64,000 nt of DNA from Limnohabitans sp. 2KL-17 (lineage in GTDB: Bacteria > Pseudomonadota > Gammaproteobacteria > Burkholderiales > Burkholderiaceae_C), in the NCBI RefSeq assembly GCF_003063415.1, contig NZ_NESK01000005.1:62001-126000 (forward strand), in the 5' to 3' direction. The notes under the pieces are model-generated. The model was not told the origin of the DNA. It saw only the letters and a list, made by a program, of their open reading frames with translations, and searched no databases. Below, piece by piece: positions 19,260 to 29,658 of this stretch. How positions within the stretch are numbered: the first letter of the stretch is position 1; every line of letters begins with the position of its first letter. The position numbers and the translations under genes are program-made.

Positions 19260-19733
19260 ATGTCCCAAATACAACTTACACCTGCCGAGCGCAAAGTTTT
19301 TCGCGCCGATGCCCATCACCTCGACCCGGTTGTCATGATCGGTGGCGATGGCCTGACCCCTGCTGTCATCAAGGAAACCGAAGCGGCCTTGAATGCACAC
19401 GGCCTGATCAAGATCCGCGTTCTGGGCGATGATCGTGCCGCACGCGAGGCCATGTTTACCCAACTCAGTGACCAGCTCAGTGCGGCTCCAATCCAGCACA
19501 TTGGTAAATTGCTAATTCTTTGGCGCCCTCAGCCCGAAAAAATCAAGGAAGCCGACGAAGACCGCAAAGCAGGCCCACGCGACTTCAAGATCCTGAAATA
19601 CAGCTCGCGTGGCGGTCAACGCCCAGAGGTCAAAACAGTTCGCGTCCTGGGCAACCAGCGCCTGGCTGCGGGAGGACAAATCAAGCGGGCCAAGCCAAAA
19701 CAAAAATCAATCAAAAAAGGTCGCCTGGACTAA
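19260..19733 (+). CDS. yhbY: YhbY-family CRM-domain RNA-binding protein
   Basis: Small CRM-domain protein that binds pre-50S ribosomes. The core (about residues 1-95: [34 protein letters not shown]) matches YhbY, and [11 protein letters not shown] closes the domain. Total 157 residues against ~97 in E. coli: residues ~96-157 are a basic tail rich in Lys, Arg and Gln. GATAAT lies about 7 nt before the ATG, so the mRNA may be nearly leaderless. It is divergent from rlmE and convergent with greA. Confidence 0.9.
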   Translation: MSQIQLTPAERKVFRADAHHLDPVVMIGGDGLTPAVIKETEAALNAHGLIKIRVLGDDRAAREAMFTQLSDQLSAAPIQHIGKLLILWRPQPEKIKEADEDRKAGPRDFKILKYSSRGGQRPEVKTVRVLGNQRLAAGGQIKRAKPKQKSIKKGRLD

Positions 19734-19804
19734 ACCCAGAAACAAGCCTTGGCGGCCTCTTTGGAAGCCAATAAGGCCGATTGCTCATCGGTCTCGACCG
19801 TCAA

Positions 19805-20281
19805 TCAAATATACGAAACACCTACGATTTCGTAGCGGCGTAAGCCACCCGGTGCCTGCACTTCGGCCACGTCGCCCTCTTCCTTGCCAATCAACGCGCG
19901 CGCAATCGGACTGCTGATGTTGATCAACCCCAGCTTCAAATCGGCTTCGTCCTCCCCCACGATCTGGTAATTGACCACCTCACCCGTACTCTCGTCTTCG
20001 AGTGCCACGGTTGTTCCAAACACCACGCGACCGCCTGCGTCCACAGAGACGGGATCGATGATTTGCGCAGCCGACAGCTTGCCTTCAATTTCCTGAATGC
20101 GGCCTTCGACGAAGCCTTGCCGGTCTTTGGCCGCATCGTATTCAGCGTTCTCGCTCAGGTCGCCCTGGGCTCGGGCTTCAGCAATGGCTTGAATCACGCC
20201 GGGGCGGTCCACGGTTTTGAGTCGGTGCAACTCGTCCTTGAGCTTTTCAGCCCCGCGTTTTGTAATCGGGATTGTCGACAT
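19805..20281 (-). CDS. greA: Transcription elongation factor GreA
   Basis: Rescues backtracked RNA polymerase by stimulating transcript cleavage. 158 residues, starting [19 protein letters not shown]. The coiled-coil finger with acidic tip ([15 protein letters not shown]) is intact, and the C-terminal domain ends VGVSYI. The ATG has GGAG upstream. A terminator-type hairpin lies 21 nt before the ATG, downstream of carB on the same strand. Confidence 0.97.
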   Translation of the reverse strand: MSTIPITKRGAEKLKDELHRLKTVDRPGVIQAIAEARAQGDLSENAEYDAAKDRQGFVEGRIQEIEGKLSAAQIIDPVSVDAGGRVVFGTTVALEDESTGEVVNYQIVGEDEADLKLGLINISSPIARALIGKEEGDVAEVQAPGGLRRYEIVGVSYI

Positions 20282-20302
20282 GTTCAGTTCTCCAAAAAGC
20301 AA

Positions 20303-20328
20303 ACCGCCGAGTGTTGAAACTCGGCGGT
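20303..20328 (-). terminator. Terminator-like hairpin directly upstream of greA
   Basis: ACCGCCGAG/CTCGGCGGT around an 8-nt loop, followed on the minus strand by TTGCTTTTTGG; the last bases run into the greA ribosome-binding site. It may end carAB transcripts or act as a greA attenuator, like the leader terminator known for E. coli greA. Confidence 0.7.
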
Positions 20329-20341
20329 CATTCACAACATT

Positions 20342-20367
20342 ATGCCTTGCAACAAAGTGCAAGGCAT
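20342..20367 (-). other. Second hairpin in the carB-greA gap
   Basis: ATGCCTTGC/GCAAGGCAT with an 8-nt loop, 5 nt after the carB stop. No U-run follows, so it is not a classical terminator. It could stabilise the 3' end of carB mRNA. Confidence 0.5.
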
Positions 20368-20372
20368 CGGGT

Positions 20373-23300
20373 TCACGCGGCCAACTGGGCGTGCATTTCC
20401 TGAAGCGAAATAACGTCCAGCTGATCCATGTACTTCATGCCCTCTACGGCCGCTTCTGCGCCTGCAATGGTGGTGAATGTCGTGACCCGATTGAGCAGCG
20501 CTGAAGTGCGTATGTGACGCGAATCGGCGATCGCATTTCGACGCTCTTCGACCGTATTGATCACCAACACCACTTCATTGTTTTTAATCATGTCCACAAT
20601 ATGGGGGCGACCTTCGGTCACCTTGTTCACGGTAGCACAGCCCACTCCTGCAGCCTGGATGGCTGCAGCCGTGCCTTTGGTTGCGATCAATTCGAAGCCT
20701 TGCGCCACCAACTGTCGAGCCGCTTCAATCGCACGGGCCTTGTCGGTGTTCTTCACCGAAATGAAAACCTTGCCCGATGGTGTTCCATCTGCCTTTGTCG
20801 GGCGCGGCAGTTTGGTGCCTGCTCCCAATTGGCTCTTCACAAAGGCTTCGCCAAAGGTTTTGCCGACCCCCATGACTTCGCCTGTAGATTTCATCTCGGG
20901 GCCAAGGATGGTGTCCACACCTGGGAACTTGACAAAGGGGAATACCGCTTCTTTCACACTGAAGTACGGGGGCGTGACTTCCTTGGTGACGCCTTGCGAT
21001 GCCAACGACTGGCCCGCCATGCAACGGGCAGCAATCTTGGCCAAGGGCATGCCCGTGGCCTTGGAAACATAAGGCACAGTGCGAGATGCGCGGGGGTTAA
21101 CTTCCAGCACGTAGATGACATCTTTGCCATCGATGTGCTGAATGGCGAACTGCACGTTCATCAAGCCGACCACGTTCAAAGCGGCTGCCATCGCTGCCGA
21201 TTGACGTTTAAGCTCGTTCACGGTTTCGGATGACAGGGAGTAAGGGGGCAGCGAGCAAGCCGAGTCGCCGCTGTGCACGCCGGCTTGTTCGATGTGCTCC
21301 ATCACGCCACCGATAAAGGTCTTGCCTTCTGGATCGCGCAGGCAATCCACATCGCACTCGATGGCATCGTTCAGAAATCGGTCCAGCAAAACAGGTGAAT
21401 CGTGCGAAACCTTGACCGCTTCGCGCGTGTAACGCTCAAGATCGCGCTGCTCATGCACAATTTCCATGGCACGACCACCCAACACATAGCTGGGACGCAC
21501 AACCAGTGGGTAGCCCAGTGCAGCGGCTTTTTCCAGCGCTTCCGGCTCTGTCCGGGCGGTGGCGTTGGGCGGCTGACGCAAACCCAGCTCTTGCAACAGC
21601 TTTTGAAAACGCTCGCGATCTTCTGCCGCGTCAATCATGTCAGGGCTGGTCCCGATGATGGGTACACCCGCAGCTTCCAGATCCAGTGCCAGCTTCAAAG
21701 GCGTTTGCCCCCCGTATTGAACAATCACACCGGTTGGTTTTTCTTTGTCAACAATCTCGAGTACATCCTCAAGCGTCACTGGCTCAAAGTACAAGCGGTC
21801 CGAGGTGTCGTAATCGGTCGACACGGTTTCAGGGTTGCAATTGACCATGATGGTTTCGTAGCCATCCTCGCGCATGGCCAATGCTGCATGAACACAACAA
21901 TAATCGAACTCGATGCCTTGACCGATTCGGTTAGGCCCCCCACCAAGTACCATGATTTTTTTGTTCTGGGTAGGCTCAGCTTCGCACTCACCGTCGCCAT
22001 TTCCCTCGTAGCACGAATACATATAGGCGGTATCGGTCGAGAATTCGGCCGCACAGGTATCCACGCGTTTGTAGACGGGGCGAATCTTCAAGGCGTGGCG
22101 GCGGGCCCGCACAACATGTTCGGTCGTTTTGAGCAACTTGGCCAAACGGCGGTCAGAAAAACCTTTCTTTTTAAGCGCACGCAATTCTTCAGCCGTGATG
22201 GCTTCCAGATTGGTGGTTTCAAGTTCCAGTTCTATCTTGACGATTTCTTCAATCTGCACCAAAAACCACGGGTCGATCTTGGTCAAGGCAAACACCTCGT
22301 CCACACTCAGGCCCATGGCAAACGCATCGCCGACATACCAAATGCGCTCGGGACCGGGCTCACCAAGTTCTTTTTCGAGCACTTCGCGGTCTTGGGTTTT
22401 CTCGTTCATGCCGTCCACGCCGACTTCCAGCCCGCGCAGGGCTTTCTGAAAAGACTCCTGAAAAGTGCGCCCGATGGCCATGACCTCGCCCACCGATTTC
22501 ATCTGGGTGGTCAATCGGCTGTCAGCGGTAGGAAATTTTTCGAACGCGAAACGAGGTATCTTGGTGACCACATAGTCAATGCTGGGCTCAAAGCTCGCAG
22601 GGGTGGCGCCACCTGTGATGTCGTTGCGCAGTTCATCAAGGGTGTAGCCCACAGCCAGTTTGGCGGCCACTTTGGCGATCGGGAAACCCGTGGCTTTGGA
22701 AGCCAACGCCGATGAACGCGACACGCGGGGATTCATCTCGATGACCACCATGCGACCATCTTGCGGGTTGATAGAAAACTGGACGTTGGATCCCCCCGTG
22801 TCCACGCCGATTTCGCGCAAAACTGCCAAAGAGGCATTGCGCATGATCTGGTATTCCTTGTCGGTCAGCGTTTGTGCAGGCGCCACAGTAATCGAGTCAC
22901 CGGTATGGACCCCCATGGGGTCGAGGTTTTCGATCGAGCAGATGATGATGCAGTTGTCCGCCTTGTCGCGAACCACTTCCATCTCGTACTCTTTCCAACC
23001 CAAAAGCGACTCTTCAATCAACAATTCGGTGGTCGGCGAAGCCTCCAGCCCACGCTTGCAAATGACTTCGAACTCTTCGGGGTTGTAGGCAATGCCACCG
23101 CCTGTGCCACCCAAGGTGAAACTGGGGCGAATGACCGTGGGAAAGCCCAGGGTCTTTTGCACTTCCCAGGCTTCTTCAAGACTGTGAGCGATGCCCGAGC
23201 GCGCAGAGCCCAGACCGATCTTGGTCATGGCGTCCTTGAACTTCAGACGGTCTTCGGCTTTGTCAATGGCTTCGGGCGTGGCGCCGATCAGCTCAACTTT

Positions 23301-23633
23301 GTACTTCTCAAGCACGCCGTTGTGCCACAAGTCCAGTGCACAGTTGAGCGCAGTCTGCCCACCCATGGTGGGCAAGATCGCATCAGGCCGCTCTTTGGCA
23401 ATGATTTTTTCAACTGTTTGCCAGGTGATGGGCTCGATGTAAGTCACATCGGCAGTGGCCGGGTCGGTCATGATCGTGGCGGGGTTGCTGTTGATCAGGA
23501 TGACCTTGTACCCCTCTTCGCGCAAAGCTTTGCAAGCCTGGACGCCGGAGTAGTCAAATTCGCAAGCCTGACCAATGATGATCGGTCCAGCTCCAATGAT
23601 GAGGATGCTTTTGAGGTCGGTGCGCTTGGGCAT
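20373..23633 (-). CDS. carB: Carbamoyl-phosphate synthase large subunit
   Basis: Makes carbamoyl phosphate from bicarbonate, ATP and CarA-derived ammonia for arginine and pyrimidines. 1086 residues, slightly above E. coli (1073). Two homologous ATP-grasp halves are visible: the first begins [17 protein letters not shown], the second near residue 575 with [17 protein letters not shown]. The C-terminal allosteric MGS-like domain starts around 950 ([14 protein letters not shown]). carB follows carA with a single base between stop and start. Confidence 0.98.
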   Translation of the reverse strand: MPKRTDLKSILIIGAGPIIIGQACEFDYSGVQACKALREEGYKVILINSNPATIMTDPATADVTYIEPITWQTVEKIIAKERPDAILPTMGGQTALNCALDLWHNGVLEKYKVELIGATPEAIDKAEDRLKFKDAMTKIGLGSARSGIAHSLEEAWEVQKTLGFPTVIRPSFTLGGTGGGIAYNPEEFEVICKRGLEASPTTELLIEESLLGWKEYEMEVVRDKADNCIIICSIENLDPMGVHTGDSITVAPAQTLTDKEYQIMRNASLAVLREIGVDTGGSNVQFSINPQDGRMVVIEMNPRVSRSSALASKATGFPIAKVAAKLAVGYTLDELRNDITGGATPASFEPSIDYVVTKIPRFAFEKFPTADSRLTTQMKSVGEVMAIGRTFQESFQKALRGLEVGVDGMNEKTQDREVLEKELGEPGPERIWYVGDAFAMGLSVDEVFALTKIDPWFLVQIEEIVKIELELETTNLEAITAEELRALKKKGFSDRRLAKLLKTTEHVVRARRHALKIRPVYKRVDTCAAEFSTDTAYMYSCYEGNGDGECEAEPTQNKKIMVLGGGPNRIGQGIEFDYCCVHAALAMREDGYETIMVNCNPETVSTDYDTSDRLYFEPVTLEDVLEIVDKEKPTGVIVQYGGQTPLKLALDLEAAGVPIIGTSPDMIDAAEDRERFQKLLQELGLRQPPNATARTEPEALEKAAALGYPLVVRPSYVLGGRAMEIVHEQRDLERYTREAVKVSHDSPVLLDRFLNDAIECDVDCLRDPEGKTFIGGVMEHIEQAGVHSGDSACSLPPYSLSSETVNELKRQSAAMAAALNVVGLMNVQFAIQHIDGKDVIYVLEVNPRASRTVPYVSKATGMPLAKIAARCMAGQSLASQGVTKEVTPPYFSVKEAVFPFVKFPGVDTILGPEMKSTGEVMGVGKTFGEAFVKSQLGAGTKLPRPTKADGTPSGKVFISVKNTDKARAIEAARQLVAQGFELIATKGTAAAIQAAGVGCATVNKVTEGRPHIVDMIKNNEVVLVINTVEERRNAIADSRHIRTSALLNRVTTFTTIAGAEAAVEGMKYMDQLDVISLQEMHAQLAA

Positions 23634-23634
23634 A

Positions 23635-24798
23635 TTATTTCGCCTCCATCAAATGGATGAAGCGGTCAAAAAGGTAAGCAATGTCATGGGGGCCTGGCGA
23701 AGCTTCAGGGTGTCCCTGAAAGCAAAAGGCAGGCTTGTCAGTGCGGGCCAATCCTTGCAAAGTGCCGTCAAACAAGGATACGTGGGTAGCACGCAAGTTG
23801 GTGGGCAATGATTTTTCGTCCACTGCAAAACCGTGGTTCTGGCTGGTGATTGAAACACGGCCAGTGTCAACATCCTTGACTGGATGGTTGGCGCCGTGGT
23901 GCCCAAACTTCATCTTGAAGGTTTTGGCACCACTGGCTAAGGCCATGATCTGGTGACCCAGACAAATGCCGAATGTGGGAATGCCGGTTTCAATCAGTTC
24001 CGCTGCAGCAGCGATGGCGTAATCGCAAGGCTGTGGATCGCCAGGGCCGTTGGACAAAAAGATGCCATCAGGTTTGTGCTTGAGCACGTCTGCTGAATGG
24101 GTCTTGGCAGGCACCACCGTGACTTTGCAGCCTCGTTCGGCCAGCATGCGCAAGATGTTTTTCTTGACGCCAAAGTCATAAGCCACTACATGGAATCTGG
24201 GCGATGCCTGGGTGCCGTAGCCTGCACCCAATGTCCACTCGGTTTGCGTCCACTCGTAAGGCTGATCAACTGTGACTTTTTGTGCCAGATCCAGACCCGC
24301 CATGCTGGGGGTGACCCTGGCTGCGGCGATCGCCTGATCAATCAAGGCCTGAGTGATCTGCTGTCCTTGGGCCAAGCCCACGATGGCCCCATTTTGAGCC
24401 CCCTTGGTGCGAAGGATCCGAGTCAGTTGGCGAGTGTCGATATTGGCAATGGCCACTGTACCGCTGTCTGCCAAATAAGAGGAAAGTGTTTGGCTGGAGC
24501 GGAAATTGCTCGCGATCAAAGGCAAATCCTTGATGATCAAACCAGCGGCATGGACTTTGTCAGCTTCGATGTCTTCCACACTGATCCCGTAGTTGCCGAT
24601 ATGCGGGTACGTCAGGGTGACGATCTGCTGGCAATAGCTGGGGTCGGTGAGGATTTCCTGATAGCCGGTGATCGAGGTGTTGAACACCACTTCGCCGACT
24701 GTGGAGCCGGGAGCTCCGATCGAATTACCGATAAAGACCGTGCCGTCTGCAAGCGCCAATATGGCGGGCGGGAAGGTTCCCTGAAGAGACAAAAGCAC
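23635..24798 (-). CDS. carA: Carbamoyl-phosphate synthase small (glutaminase) subunit
   Basis: Hydrolyses glutamine and channels ammonia to CarB. 387 residues when started at the GTG giving [19 protein letters not shown]. That GTG has GGAG 6 nt upstream, which decides it over the longer open frame. N-terminal small-subunit domain, then class I amidotransferase with SNGPGDP, nucleophile Cys in [10 protein letters not shown], and catalytic [10 protein letters not shown]. Confidence 0.97.
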   Translation of the reverse strand: MLLSLQGTFPPAILALADGTVFIGNSIGAPGSTVGEVVFNTSITGYQEILTDPSYCQQIVTLTYPHIGNYGISVEDIEADKVHAAGLIIKDLPLIASNFRSSQTLSSYLADSGTVAIANIDTRQLTRILRTKGAQNGAIVGLAQGQQITQALIDQAIAAARVTPSMAGLDLAQKVTVDQPYEWTQTEWTLGAGYGTQASPRFHVVAYDFGVKKNILRMLAERGCKVTVVPAKTHSADVLKHKPDGIFLSNGPGDPQPCDYAIAAAAELIETGIPTFGICLGHQIMALASGAKTFKMKFGHHGANHPVKDVDTGRVSITSQNHGFAVDEKSLPTNLRATHVSLFDGTLQGLARTDKPAFCFQGHPEASPGPHDIAYLFDRFIHLMEAK

Positions 24799-24925
24799 TG
24801 GGTTCTCCGGAATAGTTCGGGTACGCCTCAGCACTCACAAGAGATTTGATCTCTTTTTGGCTGCTTGTTCGAGGATTGGGCCTGGGATGGACTGTGGCGT
24901 ACTGGTTGATGCGGGAAAGCCTCTC

Positions 24926-24931
24926 ATTATA
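24926..24931 (-). promoter_or_regulatory. Candidate -10 box for carAB
   Basis: Perfect TATAAT on the minus strand in the 200-bp gap between trmH and carA, about 128 nt before the carA GTG. The -35 region is not recognisable. The implied leader of ~120 nt contains a short AGAGAT/ATCTCT repeat (24840-24854); I see no clear attenuator. Confidence 0.4.
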
Positions 24932-24998
24932 GCTGAGGACCACTCGAAAACCCTGACGATTTGCCCACAAATCAAGCCAGCCCTTCAGCAAAAGGGAC

Positions 24999-25772
24999 TC
25001 AACAGCTGGCGGTTGCGCTGGCGTGCAGGCAAATGGCTGCCGCAGTGGCCACATTCAGTGATTCTTCGCCACCGGGCTGGGCAATGCGCACTTTTTGATG
25101 TGCCAATGCCATCAAACTGTCACTCACACCCTGCCCTTCATGCCCAAAGACCCAGGCGCATTTTTGCGCTAAAGCGTTGCTCTGCAGCAATGCGTGTAAA
25201 AAAGGGCCCTCATGAGAACTGGTGGTCAATATGGGAACCTGCAAGGCAGCCACATCGGCTTCGCTGGCGGATTCGACCATGTGCAAAGCAAAATGAGCGC
25301 CCATACCAGCCCGGAGAACCTTCGGGGACCACAGAGCCGCAGTGCCCTTGATGGCCAGCACCTGGCGGTAACCAAAAGCCGAAGCACAACGCAATATGGC
25401 CCCAACGTTGCCTGCATCCTGAAGGCGGTCCAAAACCACGGTCATGGCATCCGGCAAGATGTTTTTTTCTGACGCCCAGTCCACAACAAAACCCATTCGG
25501 GCAGGCGACTCCAGGCCACTCAAGCTGGCAAACAGGGTGTCAGGCAAAACAAACAACTGATCACTCAGACCTGCCCACTGCGGCCCTTGTTCTTCAAAAA
25601 AGGACGCGCACAACACAATCTGTAGCGGACGAACACCTCGCTCGAGGGCGGCACGGCAAAGGTGATCGCCTTCAAGCCAGAACTGCGAAGCCTTTCGGTA
25701 GGCGGTGCCGTCTTGCGCGAGGCGCCGCCAAGTCTTGACTTGCGGGTTTTCTCGAGAGGTGATCAGGTTCAT
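24999..25772 (-). CDS. TrmH/SpoU-family RNA 2'-O-methyltransferase
   Basis: SPOUT methyltransferase, 257 residues. An N-terminal substrate-binding region (NLITSRENPQVKTWRRL) is followed by the SPOUT domain: motif 1 LDRLQDAGNVGAILRCASAF, motif 2 VFGHEGQGVS, motif 3 ESLNVATAAAICL. It probably methylates rRNA ribose; the target nucleotide cannot be read from sequence. The ATG overlaps the rnhB stop as TGATG and has GGAG 6 nt upstream. Confidence 0.92.
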   Translation of the reverse strand: MNLITSRENPQVKTWRRLAQDGTAYRKASQFWLEGDHLCRAALERGVRPLQIVLCASFFEEQGPQWAGLSDQLFVLPDTLFASLSGLESPARMGFVVDWASEKNILPDAMTVVLDRLQDAGNVGAILRCASAFGYRQVLAIKGTAALWSPKVLRAGMGAHFALHMVESASEADVAALQVPILTTSSHEGPFLHALLQSNALAQKCAWVFGHEGQGVSDSLMALAHQKVRIAQPGGEESLNVATAAAICLHASATASC

Positions 25773-26368
25773 CACTTGCTCCTGACCACCGGGGCAAATG
25801 TCATCCTGTGGCAGTCTGCAGGTCCATGCATTTGCAATGCTTCCAGATGTTGGGCAGTGCCATACCCCTTGTGTTGATCAAAGCCATACAAGGGATACCG
25901 CTCGTGCATGGCCTGGCACAAGCGATCACGGTGCACCTTGGCCAAGATCGAAGCCGCCGAAATAGCCGGCACCAACGCATCACCTTTCACAATGGCTTCT
26001 GCCCGGATGGTCAGCATCGGCAGACGGTTGCCATCGATCAGCACCATTTTGGGCGGAAGTCGCAAAGTTTCAACAGCTCGCTTCATGGCCAGCATCGTGG
26101 CTTGCAAGATGTTCAACTGGTCAATTTCCTGCACACTGGCCTCTGCGATTGAAAAACACAAAGCCCGCGCCCTGATTTCGTCAAACAGGCTCTCCCGGCG
26201 CTTGGCTGTGAGTTTTTTGGAGTCGTTCAAGCCGGAGATGGGGTTCAACTCGTCCAGAATCACGGCGGCCGCCACGACCGGGCCCGCCAGCGGCCCGCGC
26301 CCGGCCTCATCAACCCCGGCCATCAGGCCAGCGGTGTCCCAATTCAAGGTTTTTTGCTCAATCAGCAA
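25772..26368 (-). CDS. rnhB: Ribonuclease HII
   Basis: Cuts RNA of RNA-DNA hybrids and single ribonucleotides in DNA. The active-site Asp-Glu lies in [15 protein letters not shown], with further acidic residues in VLIDGNRLP and [17 protein letters not shown] set the start at TTG 26368 (198 residues, E. coli length), overlapping the lpxB stop by 11 nt; an ATG immediately before AGVDEAG (26323) is possible but would trim the N-terminal strand. The upstream open frame inside lpxB is a shadow. Confidence 0.93.
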   Translation of the reverse strand: MLIEQKTLNWDTAGLMAGVDEAGRGPLAGPVVAAAVILDELNPISGLNDSKKLTAKRRESLFDEIRARALCFSIAEASVQEIDQLNILQATMLAMKRAVETLRLPPKMVLIDGNRLPMLTIRAEAIVKGDALVPAISAASILAKVHRDRLCQAMHERYPLYGFDQHKGYGTAQHLEALQMHGPADCHRMTFAPVVRSK

Positions 26369-27539
26369 GGATTTTCTGGATCGCATGGGTCGCCAGCGTC
26401 GGCATGTCCTGACGCAGTTGAAGGTGCAACTCGGTAAAGCGCTGCTGAATATTGGCCACAGCAACAGGATCGTCCAGCCACTGCAACACGGCTTTGGCCA
26501 AGGCCTCGGGCTGAACCTGTTCTTGCAAAAATTCGGGGACCAGGCTTTCATTGCACAGGATGTTGGGCAAACCAATCCAGGGCAGTAAGCGCTTGCGGTT
26601 GGCGATCTGCCAGGACAACCATTGCATTCTGTAAGCAATGACCATGGGGCGCTTGTGCAAAGCCGTTTCGAGCGTCGCGGTACCACTGGCCACCAGCGCC
26701 ACATCGCAGGCAGCCTGCACCTCATGGGAACGCCCCATCACCAAATGCACATGGCCATGCATGCCAGCTTGTGCGATGGCTGCCTCGATCATGGGTTTCA
26801 AGGGGCTGTGGGTGGGCAAGACAAATTGCAACCCGGGGCGAACCGTCAGCATTTGACGTGCGGCTTGAAGGAATGCAAGGGCTAGACCTTTGACCTCAGA
26901 AGGTCGGCTGCCCGGCAACAAGGCCACCACGGTGACATCGGCGGGCAGGCCCAGAGCCAGGCGTGCTTTCAAGCGGTCAGGCTGCAACGCAATCACATCG
27001 GCCACAGGATGCCCGACAAAGGTGCCCTCAATGCCATGCTGCGCCAACAAGGCGGGCTCAAACGGGTAAATGCACAAGACATGGTCCACGCTGTCGCGAA
27101 TTTTCTGAACGCGCTCCGGGCGCCACGCCCAAATGGATGGGCACACCAATTGAACCGTGGGAACGCCCTGCTTGCGCAGCAAGCGCTCCACCGGCAAATT
27201 AAAGTCAGAGGCGTCCACACCAACATACAAATCAGGGGGAGAAGCCAGCAATTCCTGAATCAGGCTTTGACGAATTCCGTTGATGTGGCGGTAACGCCAA
27301 AGCGCCTCGACCAAACCACGCACGGACAACTCATCACAAGACCAGCGCGACGTGAAACCCGCCGCATCCATCTGCGGCCCGCCAATGCCTGAAGCATTCA
27401 GATCAGGCCAGGTTTTACGCATGCCCTGCAACAACAACGCGGCAAGCATATCGCCAGAACGTTCAGCCGCAACCATGCTCAAACGCAAGTCTTGCTTGAT
27501 TGCTGCGCCTGGAAGTGGCGGCGCGCCTTGCACAGACAT
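26358..27539 (-). CDS. lpxB: Lipid-A-disaccharide synthase LpxB
   Basis: GT19 glycosyltransferase that joins UDP-2,3-diacylglucosamine (or its 2,3-diamino analogue) to lipid X at the inner membrane. 393 residues. Motifs: [15 protein letters not shown] near the N-terminus, [25 protein letters not shown] and [12 protein letters not shown]. The ATG overlaps the stop of the aminotransferase gene as TGATG, showing tight coupling. Confidence 0.97.
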   Translation of the reverse strand: MSVQGAPPLPGAAIKQDLRLSMVAAERSGDMLAALLLQGMRKTWPDLNASGIGGPQMDAAGFTSRWSCDELSVRGLVEALWRYRHINGIRQSLIQELLASPPDLYVGVDASDFNLPVERLLRKQGVPTVQLVCPSIWAWRPERVQKIRDSVDHVLCIYPFEPALLAQHGIEGTFVGHPVADVIALQPDRLKARLALGLPADVTVVALLPGSRPSEVKGLALAFLQAARQMLTVRPGLQFVLPTHSPLKPMIEAAIAQAGMHGHVHLVMGRSHEVQAACDVALVASGTATLETALHKRPMVIAYRMQWLSWQIANRKRLLPWIGLPNILCNESLVPEFLQEQVQPEALAKAVLQWLDDPVAVANIQQRFTELHLQLRQDMPTLATHAIQKILAD

Positions 27540-28639
27540 CACGCCTTCAAAGCTTGTCGAATAACGCCACAGACTTCATCCACGGCATCGTTGCTTAATT
27601 CGGGGTAAATGGGCAAGGACAAACAGCGCTCAGTCACAGATTCGGTCACAGGAAAGCTGGCCCCAGCTGCGATCGAAGCAAAGACTTTTTGCCAGTGCAA
27701 GGGCACGGGATAGTAAATAGCACTGGCAATTTTTTGCTCGGTCAGCGCCTGCTGAACGGCTGCACGGTCATCGGTCAACAAAGTGTACTGGTGGAAAACG
27801 TGCAAGCCCACGCCATCTTCAACCGGTGTCTGCAACTTCAGCCCCGCCAAGCCAGCGTTGTAACGATGGGCAACCCTGCGACGCTCTTGGTTGTAATGGT
27901 CGATCAGGGGCATCTTGGCCCGCAACACCACCGCCTGCAACTCGTCCAGGCGACTGTTGTAACCAATGATGTCGTGGTAATAGCGAACTTTGCTGCCATG
28001 GTTGCGCAACATGCGTAATTTTTCAGCCATCGCATCTGACTGCGTGGTCACCATGCCGCCGTCGCCGTAGCAGCCCAGGTTCTTGCTGGGAAAAAAACTG
28101 AACGCGGCAACATCCCCCATCGCGCCGGTTTTACGGCCACCGATATCGGCGCCAAACGATTGCGCGCAATCTTCAACGAGCTGCAGCTTGTGCTCTTTGG
28201 CCAAATCCATCAAAGGCGCCAGGTCGGCGGGTTGCCCAAACAAGTGGACTGGCAACAAGGCTTTGGTTTTCGGAGTGATGGCGCGCCGCGCCTGCGCTAC
28301 ATCGATGTTGAAGGTGCCAGGATCGATGTCCACAAACACCGCTTTGGCCCCCACATAAGCAATCGCCTCGGCAGTGGCGATGAAGGTAAACGGTGAGGTG
28401 ATGACTTCGTCACCAGGCACGATGTCTGCAGCCAGCAAAGCCAGGTGCAAGGCATCCGTGCCATTGGCGCACGTGATGGCATGGGCCACACCCAAATAAG
28501 TCGACGCCTCTTGTTCAAACGCCTGGACGTTGGGACCCAATATGAATTGCGCAGCACTCAAGGCATTCAAGAAAACAGGTTCAAGTGTGGGCTGGAGGTC
28601 ACGGTATTGAGCGACCAGATCGACCATAGGAATGCGCAT
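27539..28639 (-). CDS. gnnB: DegT/DnrJ/EryC1/StrS aminotransferase, GnnB-like (UDP-GlcNAc3N synthesis)
   Basis: PLP-dependent sugar aminotransferase, 366 residues. Cofactor Lys186 in SFFPSKNLGCYGDGG, the phosphate-binding CANGTDALHLAL at ~58-68, and EDCAQSFGA around 156-164 are intact. In Acidithiobacillus ferrooxidans, GnnB transaminates the 3-keto sugar made by GnnA to UDP-GlcNAc3N, and the two genes lie between lpxA and lpxB, exactly as here. The function is therefore inferred from family plus context; a role in O-antigen sugar synthesis is the alternative. It is 25 nt downstream of the oxidoreductase and overlaps lpxB. Confidence 0.8.
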   Translation of the reverse strand: MRIPMVDLVAQYRDLQPTLEPVFLNALSAAQFILGPNVQAFEQEASTYLGVAHAITCANGTDALHLALLAADIVPGDEVITSPFTFIATAEAIAYVGAKAVFVDIDPGTFNIDVAQARRAITPKTKALLPVHLFGQPADLAPLMDLAKEHKLQLVEDCAQSFGADIGGRKTGAMGDVAAFSFFPSKNLGCYGDGGMVTTQSDAMAEKLRMLRNHGSKVRYYHDIIGYNSRLDELQAVVLRAKMPLIDHYNQERRRVAHRYNAGLAGLKLQTPVEDGVGLHVFHQYTLLTDDRAAVQQALTEQKIASAIYYPVPLHWQKVFASIAAGASFPVTESVTERCLSLPIYPELSNDAVDEVCGVIRQALKA

Positions 28640-28664
28640 GGCTTGCCTTTTAAATATTCAAAAA

Positions 28665-29606
28665 TCAGGAAATCAGACGGGTGGCTTCTGTGATGCGCTG
28701 CACGGCTTCCAGCGCACGTCGACCCGCTTCACCACTCACCTTCGGCGGGCGTTTGTGGCGAATACTGTCAACAAAGTCAGCTATTTCGGCAAACAAAGGA
28801 TCGGCTTCGCCAAAGGATTGCTCTTGCCGATCAATAGCCAACTCAGCATCGGCCAGCGCGTCGGGCGCTCCGCGGTAGGTAGTCAATGTACGTGCTTGAA
28901 AATCCAGCGAGTGGCACGCCTGCTTTTGAAACACACGCATTTTTCTCTCGCTCTTGGCACTCACACGGCTGGCGGTCACGTTGGCTACGCAGCCGTTGGC
29001 AAAGCGAATCCGGGCATTGGCAATGTCTATGTCCGAAGTCAGCACTCGGGCACCGGAACAGTCCACACTTTCAAGGTCGCTATCGACCAACGACAAAATC
29101 AGGTCGACATCGTGAATCATCAAGTCGAGCAACACACTCACATCTGTGGCCCGCGGCTTGAAAGGCGCCAGACGTGAACTGTCAATGAACCGGGGATCAG
29201 ACAGCAACGGCTCCAATGCCAAAGCGGCAGGGTTAAAGCGCTCCAAGTGTCCAACCGCCAGCACACAATGGTTTTCTTTGGCCAAACGGATTAACTCATC
29301 CGCCTGTTTCAATGTTGTGGTCATGGGCTTTTCAACAAGGACATGCACGCCCGCTCGCAAAAACTCGACGCACACATCGTAATGGCCTTGTGTAGGCACC
29401 GCTATGCTGACCGCATCGACCTTGCCAAGCAGTGCCCTGAAGTGTGTGAAAGCAGCGCAATTCAAAGGGCCGGCAACGGCATCGGCCTGCTCCTGGCGGT
29501 TGTCCACCACAGCAACGAGCTCACATTCCGGAATTTTGGCGTACTTTTGGGCATGAAATTTACCCAAATAACCAACGCCAATGACGGCACAACGCAACAG
29601 GGCCAC
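28665..29606 (-). CDS. gnnA: Gfo/Idh/MocA oxidoreductase, GnnA-like (UDP-GlcNAc 3-dehydrogenase)
   Basis: NAD-dependent sugar oxidoreductase, 313 residues. Rossmann GVGYLG at 10-15, the family EKP motif at 92-94, and GHLERFNPA at 119-127, a block I associate with the lpx-linked members of this family. It would oxidise the 3-OH of UDP-GlcNAc before GnnB transamination. The start is GTG 29606 because AAGGAGG lies 5 nt upstream; the open frame continues into lpxA without a signal. The gap from lpxA is 52 nt. Confidence 0.8.
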   Translation of the reverse strand: MALLRCAVIGVGYLGKFHAQKYAKIPECELVAVVDNRQEQADAVAGPLNCAAFTHFRALLGKVDAVSIAVPTQGHYDVCVEFLRAGVHVLVEKPMTTTLKQADELIRLAKENHCVLAVGHLERFNPAALALEPLLSDPRFIDSSRLAPFKPRATDVSVLLDLMIHDVDLILSLVDSDLESVDCSGARVLTSDIDIANARIRFANGCVANVTASRVSAKSERKMRVFQKQACHSLDFQARTLTTYRGAPDALADAELAIDRQEQSFGEADPLFAEIADFVDSIRHKRPPKVSGEAGRRALEAVQRITEATRLIS

Positions 29607-29658
29607 AGGGCCCTCCTTTCGAGCACGGGCCGGGAAAGACTCCTGACCCTTGTATTGA

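Noticed and set aside
21402-22715. 437-codon open frame on the plus strand
   Set aside because: Antisense to carB, without recognisable domains or a ribosome-binding site.
24840-24858. AGAGAT/ATCTCT hairpin followed by TTTT on the plus strand
   Set aside because: It looks like a terminator only on the plus strand, where no gene is transcribed; on the carA strand the T-run is on the wrong side.
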